A stretch of DNA of 50,815 nt, taken from Planctomycetaceae bacterium (lineage in GTDB: Bacteria; Planctomycetota; Planctomycetia; Planctomycetales; Planctomycetaceae). The position numbers and the translations under genes are program-made. This document shows, piece after piece, positions 43,548 to 50,815 of this stretch (position 1 is its first letter; every line of letters starts with the position of its first letter). Where the stretch lies: assembly GCA_020426325.1 (NCBI GenBank), contig JAGQQG010000043.1:1-50815 (forward strand), read 5' to 3'. The notes under the pieces are model-generated. The model was given only the letters and a program-made list of their open reading frames with translations, ran no database searches and had not been told where the DNA came from.

Positions 43548-44969
43548 ATGTCTGAAGCCGAACTGGTTGTTGACGGTCATGAACTGACCAATTGCATCGC
43601 CACAGGGAACGTGTCTCAAGTCTGGGAGGCGACGAACACCGCGACGGGGCAGTCTGTCGCGATGAAGCTGCTGCTCCCCGAGGCGCTCACAGATGCTGAT
43701 CACAAGAGGATGTTCAAGCACGAAGTCAGCGTGATCAAACAACTCGAACACCCCAACATCATCCGCTACATCGATTCGACGCTCAACAAGAAACAACACT
43801 ACTACACAATGGAGTTGTTTCGCTCATCGAACCTCAAATCGCTGATCCGAGCAGACCTGCACTCAGTCCATCTCCGCCTGAGAAAGCTGATGGAGTGCTG
43901 TGCGCAGGCGTTCGGCTATATGCATGAGAAGGGTTGGATTCACAAGGACATCAAGCCGGACAACATCCTGATGACGAAGGGCAGCGAAGTCCGCGTGATC
44001 GATTTCTCGCTCGCCTCGAAAGGCTCGTCCTCGATGGGTCATATGATGACTCGCAAGAAAAACATCGTCATTCAGGGAACGCGCACGTACATTGCTCCTG
44101 AGTTGATTCGACGTGAAAAACTGACGCCGGCTGCGGACATCTACAGTCTGGGGATTCTGTTCTACGAGACACTGACCGGTCGCCCCCCGTTCATGGCGGG
44201 CAATCCCAACGAACTGCTGATGATGCACGTCCGTGACCAGCCCGACTTGCCGTCATCGTACCATCCAAACATCCATCCCGAGGCTGATGCGCTCGTGATG
44301 AAAATGTTGAGCAAGAAGGTGAAGGATCGCCACGAGTCGATGCAGCAGGTCTTCTCGGAAGTACGATCCGTGAAACTCTTTCGACAGGAGCCGGAAGAGT
44401 TCAAGAAAGCCAAAATGGCCAAAACCGCGGAAGAGCAGGCCACCACGGTAGACCAGCGTCTGGACTCTCGTGCAGACCATCAGCGAACTTCATCCGGCGC
44501 ACCCGCGCCGCCCAAGCCCGCACCAGCGAAACCGAAACCGGCGACGCCGGCTGCAGAGAAACCGGCAGCGGCCACTCCTCCTTCGAGGGCTCCTCAAGCG
44601 GCTCCGCCAGTACCGGCAGCGCAGCATCAGCCCATGATGCCGCAGCAGCCGATGCAGTACCCTCCAATGCAGCAGCCATACATGCCTCAGTACCCGGGTG
44701 CTCAGTATCCCATGCAGCCCGGGATGATGCCACCCGGCCAATATCCCCAGATGCCTGCCGGTCAATTCCCACCCGGCATGCCGGGGCAATACCCACAGAT
44801 GCCGCCTCAACCCGGAGGACAGTATCCCGGTCAACCAATCTCACCTCCACAGCAGGCACCAGCACAGCAGCCCCCCTCTTCTGCCCCGCAGAAACCAGCG
44901 GCACCTCCTCCCTCTCCCAAAGAGGATCATGACAAGCCGGACGGCATCGACTGGATCAACATCAGCTGA
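43548..44969 (+). CDS. Ser/Thr protein kinase with Pro/Gln/Met-rich tail
   Basis: A 473-aa protein with a kinase domain at about 10-280. The Gly-rich loop region is IATGNVSQVWEATN, Lys in SVAMKLLLPE (near 40), the catalytic loop reads IHKDIKPDNIL (HKD for HRD), and the DFG position reads VIDFSLASKG (DFS for DFG). The activation segment runs to APELIRREKLTPAADIYSLG. All residues for ATP binding are present, although the DFS change may affect regulation. Residues 300-460 are low-complexity, with repeated QYP, MPP and GQYPQMP motifs, ending DGIDWINIS. There is no membrane helix. The ATG has GAGGGG upstream. Confidence 0.9.
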   Translation: MSEAELVVDGHELTNCIATGNVSQVWEATNTATGQSVAMKLLLPEALTDADHKRMFKHEVSVIKQLEHPNIIRYIDSTLNKKQHYYTMELFRSSNLKSLIRADLHSVHLRLRKLMECCAQAFGYMHEKGWIHKDIKPDNILMTKGSEVRVIDFSLASKGSSSMGHMMTRKKNIVIQGTRTYIAPELIRREKLTPAADIYSLGILFYETLTGRPPFMAGNPNELLMMHVRDQPDLPSSYHPNIHPEADALVMKMLSKKVKDRHESMQQVFSEVRSVKLFRQEPEEFKKAKMAKTAEEQATTVDQRLDSRADHQRTSSGAPAPPKPAPAKPKPATPAAEKPAAATPPSRAPQAAPPVPAAQHQPMMPQQPMQYPPMQQPYMPQYPGAQYPMQPGMMPPGQYPQMPAGQFPPGMPGQYPQMPPQPGGQYPGQPISPPQQAPAQQPPSSAPQKPAAPPPSPKEDHDKPDGIDWINIS

Positions 44970-44999
44970 AAATCTCTGGTCAGATTAGAAAAGGTGAAT

Positions 45000-45425
45000 G
45001 TGGAACTTCGACAGATTTGGCGACGATTCGCACAGTGGCTGAGAAACCCGATCGACACGGTTCGATCTCCGCCATTGAAACACATTGACTGGTTCAACGT
45101 GACCTTTGATGACGACCGAGTGACGATCCATGCCTCTCCCCCCGGGCGGGAGAATTGGGCAGCTGAATTTCCCTGGTCGACGATCGTTGGAGTCTGTTTC
45201 AAAGCAGAAGATTTCCTACTCTCCGATGGGATCTACATCTTTACTACAGAGAGGCCGGAGAGCTACGTGATTCCGACAGAAGCGATCGGTGGGAGTGAAC
45301 TCTGGGGAGAGATCCTTCGTCGCGGACTCTTCGATGCTGAATTGGCCATCACGGCTGCATGCTCATCAGAAGGGTTGTTCTGTTGGCCACAGGAAATGAC
45401 CTACCTACAAGTGAGAGCGAGTTGA
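45000..45425 (+). CDS. Small cytoplasmic protein of unknown function
   Basis: A 141-aa protein following the kinase gene by 30 bp on the same strand. GTG 45000 has AAGG six bases upstream; GTG 44994 is an alternative. The sequence begins ELRQIWRRFAQWLRNPIDTV and continues HIDWFNVTFDDDRVTIHASP, FPWSTIVGVCFKAEDFLLSD and YIFTTERPESYVIPTEAIGG. The pattern of strands (WFNVTFDDDRVTI; VGVCFKAE; GIYIFTT; YVIPTEA) suggests a PH-like or similar small beta fold. I recognise no named family. Proximity to the kinase suggests a substrate or adaptor, which is only inference. Confidence 0.7.
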   Translation: MELRQIWRRFAQWLRNPIDTVRSPPLKHIDWFNVTFDDDRVTIHASPPGRENWAAEFPWSTIVGVCFKAEDFLLSDGIYIFTTERPESYVIPTEAIGGSELWGEILRRGLFDAELAITAACSSEGLFCWPQEMTYLQVRAS

Positions 45426-45517
45426 CCAAATCCGAGTCCACTCGCTTTCGCGTTTCTTGGAAGTCTTGGGTATACTCAGTCTCCACCAGATTAATCAGAT
45501 GTCTGTTGTAAACTGCC

Positions 45518-46516
45518 ATGTCCAAACTCATCACTCTCCCCTTCGAGCGACCGATCGCTGAGTTGGAAGACCAGCTCGAGAAGCTCGAAGCACAACCCAA
45601 TCCCACGCCGGCGACCAAGGACGCCATCCGTCAGATGCGCACTCAGGTCAACCGTATGAAGCGGGAGATCTACGAGAATCTCAACCCGTGGGAGATTGTG
45701 CAGGTCGCCCGCCATCAGCAGCGACCACAGACACTCGACTATCTCGAACTCGTGTTCGATGAGTTCGTGGAACTTCACGGAGACAAAGCGTACGGCGATG
45801 ACCGAGCCATCCTCACCGGGTTCGCCAAGATCGATGACCGGAAAGTGATGTTCGTCGGCCATCAGAAGGGAAGGAACCTTCAGGAGCGGACTGAACACAA
45901 TTACGGCATGGCTCATCCGGAAGGATACCGCAAAGCACTCGCCAAAATGCAGATTGCGGCCAAGTTCAACCTGCCCATCATCTGCTTCATCGACACAGCC
46001 GGCGCGTTCCCCGGCATTGAAGCCGAGGAGCGGGGACAGGCATATCAGATCGCATACAACCTTCGCGAGATGTCACGCATCCGCACGCCGATCATCTGTG
46101 TCATCATCGGGGAAGGGGGGTCCGGCGGGGCACTGGGCATCGGCATCGGCGATCACGTCGCCATGCTCCAGTTCTCGTACTACTCCGTCATCAGCCCGGA
46201 GGGTTGTGCCGGCATCCTCTGGAAACATCAGAAGTTCGCAGACAAAGCGGCTCAGGCCCTCCGCTTCACCGCGAAGGATCTGCTGGAGTTCGGCATCATC
46301 GACGAGGTCATTCCGGAACCGCTGGGGGGAGCACACCGCAACCATCACCACATGGCGATGGGGCTCAAAGGGTATCTCACGCAAACACTTCGCGAACTCT
46401 CGAAGCTGCCGGCCGACCAGTTGCTCGACCACCGCTACGATCGCTTTCGGAGGATCGGCGTCCTGGAAGACCTGGCCACCACTGGGGGAGAGGAAGGCCA
46501 GCCACTCGCCGGCTGA
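45518..46516 (+). CDS. accA: Acetyl-CoA carboxylase carboxyltransferase subunit alpha
   Basis: A 332-aa enzyme subunit, normal AccA length. With AccD it transfers the carboxyl from carboxybiotin to acetyl-CoA, making malonyl-CoA for fatty acids. Signatures are LPFERPIAELEDQLEKLE, VQVARHQQRPQTLDYLELVF, GDRAILTGFAKID-like DDRAILTGFAKI, GHQKGRNLQERTEHNYGMAH, ICFIDTAGAFPGIEAEERGQ, GEGGSGGALGIGIGD and YSVISPEGCAGILW. ATG 45518 is the only sensible start. It stands without accD nearby; fabD and plsX are on the opposite strand 34 kb away. All catalytic segments are intact. Confidence 0.97.
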   Translation: MSKLITLPFERPIAELEDQLEKLEAQPNPTPATKDAIRQMRTQVNRMKREIYENLNPWEIVQVARHQQRPQTLDYLELVFDEFVELHGDKAYGDDRAILTGFAKIDDRKVMFVGHQKGRNLQERTEHNYGMAHPEGYRKALAKMQIAAKFNLPIICFIDTAGAFPGIEAEERGQAYQIAYNLREMSRIRTPIICVIIGEGGSGGALGIGIGDHVAMLQFSYYSVISPEGCAGILWKHQKFADKAAQALRFTAKDLLEFGIIDEVIPEPLGGAHRNHHHMAMGLKGYLTQTLRELSKLPADQLLDHRYDRFRRIGVLEDLATTGGEEGQPLAG

Positions 46517-46539
46517 CCGTCTCAGAAAGGATCGCTCAC

Positions 46540-46716
46540 ATGAATCTCGGCGCGAACTTCCCGGCGGTCGATCTCACGGTTCCAACGACCGAAAAAAAGG
46601 GGCACTGTGTGCCCCTCTGGAACGCTTCCACTCGTCAGCGTGACCTGCAACCCATCTCGAGGCGACCGAGGCCGTTACAGCCCCTCTCAGAAGAGAGCGA
46701 TGTTGACCCCTCCTGA
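46540..46716 (+). pseudogene. Possible truncated redoxin-like ORF after accA
   Basis: A 58-aa frame from ATG 46540 with AGAAAGGATCG upstream. MNLGANFPAVDLTVPTTEKKG resembles the N-terminus of AhpC/TSA peroxiredoxins (LG-x2-FP-x3-L), but the catalytic Cys region is missing and the remainder (HCVPLWNASTRQRDLQPIS) is unlike any redoxin. The codons for KK lie on the A-tract of the minus-strand terminator. It could be a truncated gene or a fortuitous frame. Confidence 0.3.
46592..46616 (-). terminator. Intrinsic terminator on the minus strand
   Basis: Read on the minus strand, AGGGGCAC (46616-46609 complement) pairs with GTGCCCCT (46605-46598), loop ACA, followed by seven T residues (46598-46592). 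It is the clearest intrinsic terminator in the window. The nearest minus-strand gene ends 382 bp upstream at 46998, so it ends either a long 3' tail or a small RNA. Confidence 0.75.
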
Positions 46717-46818
46717 AATCGCTGAAAAATCCTCAACGAATCGAACATAACGGACATTATCGGACGTTGGTGGTTTGTCGGTTTTTCAGACTCATCCTCC
46801 GCTTCCCAACTCAATGTC

Positions 46819-46867
46819 ATTCCCGCGAAGGCGGGAATCCAGACAGCGCTGAATCTTATAGCTGTCT
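46819..46867. repeat. Double-hairpin palindromic element
   Basis: ATTCCCGC-gaag-GCGGGAAT (46819-46838) is a perfect palindromic hairpin and AGACAGC/GCTGTCT (46841-46847, 46861-46867) a second one. The first sequence is the widely dispersed 'ttcccgcgaaggcgggaat' repeat known from many bacterial genomes (general knowledge). Confidence 0.6.
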
Positions 46868-46997
46868 CGAGAGCGCCAGATCTCAGCACACGGATCGCGG
46901 GCCGGATTCCCTGCTCCGTTGAGAGAGTCGCTCAAGCTCCTCGTGACCAGTAGCATGGTCCAGGAGTACCCCGGACAAATCGGGCACTCTCCCTGAC

Positions 46998-48188
46998 TCA
47001 CTGCCGGGCGGCTCGTAACCGCTGCTGCATCGAATCGCTCAGCTGAGCGACCGGCACGCGTTGAATGGTCAGCTGACGGATGATCCGCTGCTCAATACTC
47101 GTGCTCTTGTTCGTCTGAGGATCCGGGTCGGCCTGATCACCCACGAGGTCCGCCCGCCAGTCCTGAAGGAATCCGAGAGCGATCGAATCAGGCAGACCGC
47201 GGATCGTCCCCTCGACCTGACTGGCGACTGATGGCTGGCCGGGCGGTGCCGGCGAGTACTGCGAAGCGATGTCACGGATCAACGTCGACACATCCTGCGG
47301 AACCGCCTGTTGGACGGATGACGACTGCGATCCCTGTTTGAGATATTGACTGGCAACGGTCAGGATCATCCCGGGAGCGGCTGCTTTCAATTCATCCAGC
47401 ATCCGGGTCTTTTGCTCCGGCGGCACGTTCTGCATCGCTTGCTCGACGACGGTCCGTGCCGTGGCCTGATTGAAAGATGGCAGCCGACTGATGATTTCAT
47501 CAATCGGGTCCAAGGCGGGCGCGTTCGTAGACGGAGTCGTCGGAGTCGATTGCCCCCAGAGATCGCCCCACGTGGATGATGGCTCCGACGACTGACCACT
47601 GGTTGGCTGGATCGGATCCCCGAAGATGTCAATCTCTCCGTCGTGGCCGTCAGCAATCTCATGATCGTGATTGTGCTTGAGCGGCAAGTCGGGCGTATCA
47701 AGTTGGTGGATGTATTTGTCCAGCGAGTTCCGGATCTTTTCCGGCATGATCGGATGCAGGCGATCCATGATGATGGCAGCCGCCATTCCGCTCTTCGAAG
47801 TCTTCAGCATGGCCCGGGCATCATCGGACAAAGTCACAATGAAAAAAGTCAGCACCAGACAAAACGCGATCCCCTTGAGCAAACCGAAGACAGAGCCCAG
47901 GTGACGATCAAATTCCGTCATCTTCGCCTGCTCCAACCAGCCGTGAATCATGCGGGCGAACCCGAATGACAGAAACGAGAAGAACAGGTAAGAGCCAAAC
48001 ATCACCACCCAATGGTTGAGCGGCTCAGCCAGAGCAACGTGTGGGCCGACTGTCGCAGAGATCGTCTCCGCAAACACGAGGCAGAGCACGAGACCGACGA
48101 TCCCGGCGAGTTGCCAGATCACCCCGCGTATGGCACCGCGAACCATGGACACAATCAACACCGCGACCACAAATACGTCGTACCACAT
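46998..48188 (-). CDS. CvpA family membrane protein with extended C-terminus
   Basis: A 396-aa protein. The first 160 residues are a CvpA-type membrane domain with four or five helices: DVFVVAVLIVSMVRGAIRGV, WQLAGIVGLVLCLVFAETIS, WVVMFGSYLFFSFLSFGFA and LLKGIAFCLVLTFFIVTLSD. The CvpA family relates to colicin V production and membrane stress. Residues 165-396 are a soluble tail with Pro/Ser-rich segments and repeated helix pairs (SFNQATARTVVEQAMQNVPP; RMLDELKAAAPGMILTVASQ) not found in E. coli CvpA. I start at ATG 48188 with GGAGAGG upstream; the extra 14 residues of the longer frame are unlikely. Confidence 0.85.
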   Translation of the reverse strand: MWYDVFVVAVLIVSMVRGAIRGVIWQLAGIVGLVLCLVFAETISATVGPHVALAEPLNHWVVMFGSYLFFSFLSFGFARMIHGWLEQAKMTEFDRHLGSVFGLLKGIAFCLVLTFFIVTLSDDARAMLKTSKSGMAAAIIMDRLHPIMPEKIRNSLDKYIHQLDTPDLPLKHNHDHEIADGHDGEIDIFGDPIQPTSGQSSEPSSTWGDLWGQSTPTTPSTNAPALDPIDEIISRLPSFNQATARTVVEQAMQNVPPEQKTRMLDELKAAAPGMILTVASQYLKQGSQSSSVQQAVPQDVSTLIRDIASQYSPAPPGQPSVASQVEGTIRGLPDSIALGFLQDWRADLVGDQADPDPQTNKSTSIEQRIIRQLTIQRVPVAQLSDSMQQRLRAARQ

Positions 48189-48321
48189 AAGCGTTCGCCT
48201 CTCCGTAGGCTCCAGCGGGAATCCATTCAATCAATGGGGCAGGAGTCTAGCCCAGACTGCCATTGGGGGGAATGGGAATTTTGGAGCCGACAAGCTGGGC
48301 AATTCAGTGATGTGATGGGAA

Positions 48322-48347
48322 CGGGAGGGCGAGGCTTCTGCCGAGCT
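48322..48347 (-). repeat. 26-bp dispersed repeat, copy 2
   Basis: The + strand sequence starting cgggagggcgagg is the reverse complement of 17079-17104 with two mismatches (positions reading ctt for ctc and a terminal t). It lies nine bases before the MITE-like element. Confidence 0.7.
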
Positions 48348-48355
48348 CTGAGAAT

Positions 48356-48496
48356 TGGGTAGCACGGGTTGTCCCAACCCGTGTCGCGAAGCGACAGGAA
48401 GCATCCCAGAAGTCGTACGATTTGTGATGACAGGTCGTCTTTGCAAAGGCTTCTGTCCGCTGACGCGGCACCGGTTGGGACAAACGGTGCTACCCA
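48356..48496. repeat. 141-bp MITE-like element with about 46-bp imperfect inverted ends
   Basis: TGGGTAGCAC (48356-48365) and GTGCTACCCA (48487-48496) are perfect inverted ends. Pairing continues inward with few mismatches for about 46 bp per arm. Each arm itself contains a small hairpin around ttgtcccaa. There is no open frame inside, so movement would need a transposase supplied elsewhere. Confidence 0.7.
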
Positions 48497-48586
48497 TAGC
48501 GTTGAACCCAGGCTTCCAATGGTGTGTGCAGATCCCAAAGATGTGCAAATCAGTGGACTCACACTCCCAGCAGAATCCCTGCGACT

Positions 48587-49036
48587 TCAAAACAACTTCT
48601 GACTGTCCACCAGCAACGTCACCGGTCCGTCGTTCACAAGGGCGACGTCCATCATGGCCCGGAAACGGCCCGTCTCGACCATGATCCCCTGCTCTCGCAC
48701 GGCTGCGACGAATTTCTCGTACAACTCATTCCCCTGCTCCGGTCCCGCCGCCGCGACAAAACTCGGCCGGCGCCCCTTCCGGCAGTCGCCATACAGCGTG
48801 AACTGACTCACCACCAGCATCGCTCCACCAATCTCCGCCAGCGAGCGGTTCATCTTCCCCTCGTCATCCTCGAAAATCCGCAGCCCGACGATCTTGTTCG
48901 CCATGTACGCGACGTCGTTAGCCGTATCATCGGTCGCGACGCCGAGCAATACACACAACCCCTGCCCAATCCGCCCGACGACCTCACCGTCAACGGTCAC
49001 ACTCGCGGTGGACACTCTCTGAACAACGGCTCGCAT
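48587..49036 (-). CDS. dtd: D-aminoacyl-tRNA deacylase
   Basis: A 149-aa enzyme, normal Dtd length, which hydrolyses D-amino acids from mischarged tRNA. Signatures: [20 protein letters not shown] at the start, [20 protein letters not shown], the catalytic/binding motifs [19 protein letters not shown] and [13 protein letters not shown] (Gly-cisPro loop). All are intact. The ATG 49036 has GAGGAGTG upstream, inside the end of the preceding gene. It follows a small gene (49040-49285) by three bases on the minus strand, so the two are co-transcribed. The C-terminus SQKLF is short, as in most bacterial Dtd. Confidence 0.95.
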   Translation of the reverse strand: MRAVVQRVSTASVTVDGEVVGRIGQGLCVLLGVATDDTANDVAYMANKIVGLRIFEDDEGKMNRSLAEIGGAMLVVSQFTLYGDCRKGRRPSFVAAAGPEQGNELYEKFVAAVREQGIMVETGRFRAMMDVALVNDGPVTLLVDSQKLF

Positions 49037-49039
49037 TCG

Positions 49040-49285
49040 TCACTCCTCGTCCATGTCTTCCGAATCCGTGTGCGCTTCCATCGCTCTCAGCCACAACTCG
49101 GCGAAGACGTCGACAGCCTCGCCTCGCTCGCCAACCGGATGACCATCGCCTGCGATGTGCCCTTCCTTGTCCGTCACATAAAAGTTGCCATGCTCGTCCG
49201 GGTAGACGTACAGCCGCAGATCGAGGCGGACCCCTTTTTTCGTTTGGCGAAAGGGAATCTGCGCGAGCCATTCGTCATAGGTCAT
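49040..49285 (-). CDS. Small protein of unknown function upstream of dtd
   Basis: An 81-aa protein, MTYDEWLAQIPFRQTKKGVR, continuing LDLRLYVYPDEHGNFYVTDK and ending in an acidic tail (EAHTDSEDMDEE). Two short strands and a C-terminal helix (AVDVFAELWLRAMEA) are predicted by pattern. ATG 49285 follows AGGAGTGATC. It is translationally close to dtd, three bases upstream of its start. No family recognised; it may be a tRNA-quality factor or an unrelated cargo. The N-terminal helix-strand form is common in small planctomycete proteins of unknown role. Confidence 0.7.
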   Translation of the reverse strand: MTYDEWLAQIPFRQTKKGVRLDLRLYVYPDEHGNFYVTDKEGHIAGDGHPVGERGEAVDVFAELWLRAMEAHTDSEDMDEE

Positions 49286-49321
49286 GATCACTCCTGTGTG
49301 GTTGATTGTCCATGTGAGCTC

Positions 49322-50815
49322 TCATCCCACCCACACCGGACTCGTCCAGGCCATGTGGCCGTTGTGTTGAGTGATGCGGGCGTAGTACCAGTCGGTCCCC
49401 TGCCCTGATGGTTTGTCTTTCCATTGGACCTGTGCCGCATACTCACTGGGGCCGACGAGACGGTTGATAATGTAGCTCTCCGTGGTAAAACCGCCGGTGA
49501 AAGTCACGACGTTGTCCTCCAGCAGATCTCGCAGCGGTGCGGTGATCCGTTGTTCAACTGGTTGCGTCAGCTCGACGATGAGTTCAGCACTGGCTGGGGC
49601 TTCAAGGTCCAGGATGACCGCTTTGGTCGGGTCCTCGCCGTAGCACTGCACGCGAGTCGTGGGCGATTGCAGATGCACCTCACTTTCGGAGATGACTTGC
49701 AGTCGATCACGCAGTTCCTCGCCGAAGGGTGCCGCTTGAAAACAGCCGGCGGCGCGGCGGATCTTGCCTTCCGAGAGACGAATCCGCATGTCCCAGTGAC
49801 ACGTCCTGCCCAGATCGAGCGCAGCCCACGGTCCCCAACCATACTGCAAACGGCATTTGACTCGTTCTGGCAAACTGGTCGACGAGGCGATCTCATCCTC
49901 CGGGAAGTGACGCTCGATGACGCGGCCGTTCTTGACCAGTTCGATTGACTTGAGCGCGTCCTGCCCTTCCACGCTGACGTTGATCTGTCGCTCGCCCGCC
50001 GCCGGCAGTTCGCTGCCCATCGGGTGTCCGTTGATCTGGAAGTCGACTGCAATGCGATCACCGGTCGCTGCATAGGTGCGACGCGCTCGCAACGCCTCGA
50101 ACAGGCCAGCTGACGACAGTTCTCGTGCCCACACGCCGAGCACTCCCTCGCCGTAAGCACCCGGATAGCCTCGATGGTCGTCACTCGATGCAACGAAGCC
50201 GAACCGCAGCCCCTTCGCCAACTGCGGCTGAATCGTGTTGGCCGTCGCGCGGCCGCTCATTGAGTGCCGCAGATAGGGAATCGGTGCGACGTCTGTTTCG
50301 GAGCAGCCATGTTCGGAGAACACCTCGACGACCGGCGTCACTGCCCCGCCCCGGAAGTGCTTCCAGTTCGCCCCCCGCCAACCCTGCTTGTACGCCACAT
50401 GATGCGGGATCGCGAACGCCCCCTTCGCCTGCGCAAAATCGAGCAGCTTGTCCGCATGTTCGGGCAGATACAACTCCGGCTGATCGTCCGGGAAGATCAT
50501 GCAGTAGTCACCGAAATGACTCGAATGCCACTCATACCCCAGCAGCGCGACGAAATCCTCGGTGTTCGCTTCCTGAATCATCCGCCGCGTCTTCGGCCAA
50601 TGGTCCGCATGCACCTTGAACCCATCGACCCACTTCATGTGTCGATCGCCCGGCATCTTCGGCATGTCATGCCACGACGCATGCCCGGTGAAGGCGAAGA
50701 AATCCAGATGCCCCTGCGCCAAATCGATCGACCGCTCCAGCGACCCCTTCGCATACCCCACCGCATTGTGATTATGCAGCTCCCCCCAAAACAGCTGGTA
50801 CACCCCCTCCCCCCC
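49322..50815 (-). CDS. DUF3604/PHP-like metal-dependent hydrolase (5' end beyond window)
   Basis: The frame is open from 49322 to the window edge at 50815, so the true start may lie outside. The nearest in-window start is GTG 50803, giving 493 aa. The N-terminal metal motif is FWGELHNHNAVGYAKGS and others follow: FFAFTGHASW, LLGYEWHSSHFGDY, IPHHVAYKQGWRG and FGFVASSDDHRGYPGAYGEG. These His/Asp clusters match PHP-like phosphoesterases of the DUF3604 family. The C-terminal half (from INGHPMGSELPAAGERQINV) is beta-rich and probably binds carbohydrate or protein. There is no signal peptide in the visible part. It runs in the same direction as the dtd pair. Confidence 0.85.
   Translation of the reverse strand, partial: GGEGVYQLFWGELHNHNAVGYAKGSLERSIDLAQGHLDFFAFTGHASWHDMPKMPGDRHMKWVDGFKVHADHWPKTRRMIQEANTEDFVALLGYEWHSSHFGDYCMIFPDDQPELYLPEHADKLLDFAQAKGAFAIPHHVAYKQGWRGANWKHFRGGAVTPVVEVFSEHGCSETDVAPIPYLRHSMSGRATANTIQPQLAKGLRFGFVASSDDHRGYPGAYGEGVLGVWARELSSAGLFEALRARRTYAATGDRIAVDFQINGHPMGSELPAAGERQINVSVEGQDALKSIELVKNGRVIERHFPEDEIASSTSLPERVKCRLQYGWGPWAALDLGRTCHWDMRIRLSEGKIRRAAGCFQAAPFGEELRDRLQVISESEVHLQSPTTRVQCYGEDPTKAVILDLEAPASAELIVELTQPVEQRITAPLRDLLEDNVVTFTGGFTTESYIINRLVGPSEYAAQVQWKDKPSGQGTDWYYARITQHNGHMAWTSPVWVG

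Larger units (their letters stand above)
46517..46997. other. Intergenic region between accA and the CvpA-family gene
   Basis: This 481-bp region separates convergent genes. It contains a small + strand ORF (46540-46716), a strong minus-strand intrinsic terminator (46592-46616), a repeated motif cggacattatcggac (around 46752-46766) and the palindromic element at 46819-46867. The GC content drops around 46720-46800. Confidence 0.6.
48189..48586. other. Intergenic region between the dtd and CvpA-family genes
   Basis: This 398-bp region lies between two minus-strand genes. It holds copy 2 of a 26-bp dispersed repeat (48322-48347) and the MITE-like element 48356-48496, leaving little room for anything else. 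No credible gene is present. Confidence 0.65.

Noticed and set aside
46617-46716. Signal recognition particle RNA or another known structural RNA before the minus-strand terminator
   Set aside because: The conserved GGAAGGAAGCA-type core of SRP RNA and other hallmark motifs are absent, so only an unidentified small RNA is suggested.

Overview
The window looks like chromosomal DNA of a Planctomycetota bacterium (Planctomycetales-like), with moderately high GC. The evidence is the combination of families typical of that phylum: a DUF1080 (3-keto-disaccharide hydrolase) protein, a DUF1570 peptidase-like protein, TadG/TadE-type pseudopilin proteins carrying a vWA domain, a PEP-CTERM secreted protein, a non-canonical Ser/Thr kinase with a Pro/Gln/Met-rich tail, and STAS and RsbW-like partner-switching proteins. 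Exact genus cannot be read from the sequence alone. There is no rRNA, tRNA, CRISPR array, prophage or complete insertion sequence that I can support.

Layout. 1-629: end of a DUF1080 protein. 740-3705 (minus): autoregulated-looking GntR(YtrA)/ABC ATPase/permease operon. 3922-6204: large TadG-like vWA protein with a duplicated beta module inserted in the vWA domain. 6295-9642: DUF3500 protein, YdjM-type membrane hydrolase and a tandem pair of paralogous small membrane proteins. 9672-11770 (minus): rpmF-plsX-fabD with a good sigma70-type promoter at 11905-11933. 11973-16830 (minus): STAS protein, methyltransferase, anti-sigma factor, ECF sigma factor and a secreted HEAT-like protein. 17170-18387: DUF1570 protein. 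18393-21433 (minus): two-gene operon of an SLBB-like membrane protein and an FtsA/PilM-like actin-fold ATPase. 21890-24210: RsbW-like ATPase and a secreted TPR protein. 24227-25692 (minus): a ketosynthase homologue whose catalytic Cys and second His are replaced. 25759-30994: threonine aldolase, a type II toxin-antitoxin pair, a pyruvate/indolepyruvate decarboxylase-like enzyme and fumarase C, with a repeat-rich divergent intergenic region. 31380-36810: second Tad-type locus (secreted protein, TadG, TadE), a PEP-CTERM protein and a GspE/PilB-like protein with a broken Walker A motif. 37096-42064: lipoprotein, EEP phosphatase, membrane HEPN protein with zinc ribbon, response regulator, RlmI-like methyltransferase, small membrane protein and YiiX-like hydrolase. 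42164-46516: membrane-fusion protein, Ser/Thr kinase, small protein and accA. 46998-50815 (minus): CvpA-family protein, dtd, a small protein and a DUF3604/PHP-like protein running off the window end.

How the genes fit together. Fatty-acid and phospholipid synthesis is represented by rpmF-plsX-fabD, accA and the atypical ketosynthase. Envelope biology dominates the rest: two pseudopilin-type loci, a GspE-like protein, the SLBB/actin-like pair, the membrane-fusion protein and several lipoproteins or secreted proteins. Regulation is by GntR, ECF sigma/anti-sigma, STAS and HATPase proteins, a stand-alone receiver and a Ser/Thr kinase.

The intergenic regions hold several short palindromic elements resembling MITE/REP sequences (7464-7515, 29320-29394, 31017-31111, 46819-46867, 48356-48496) and one 26-bp repeat present twice in opposite orientation (17079-17104 and 48322-48347). 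The most unusual protein-level signals are the Cys-less ketosynthase, the Walker-A-defective GspE homologue, the membrane HEPN protein and the SLBB/actin-like operon.
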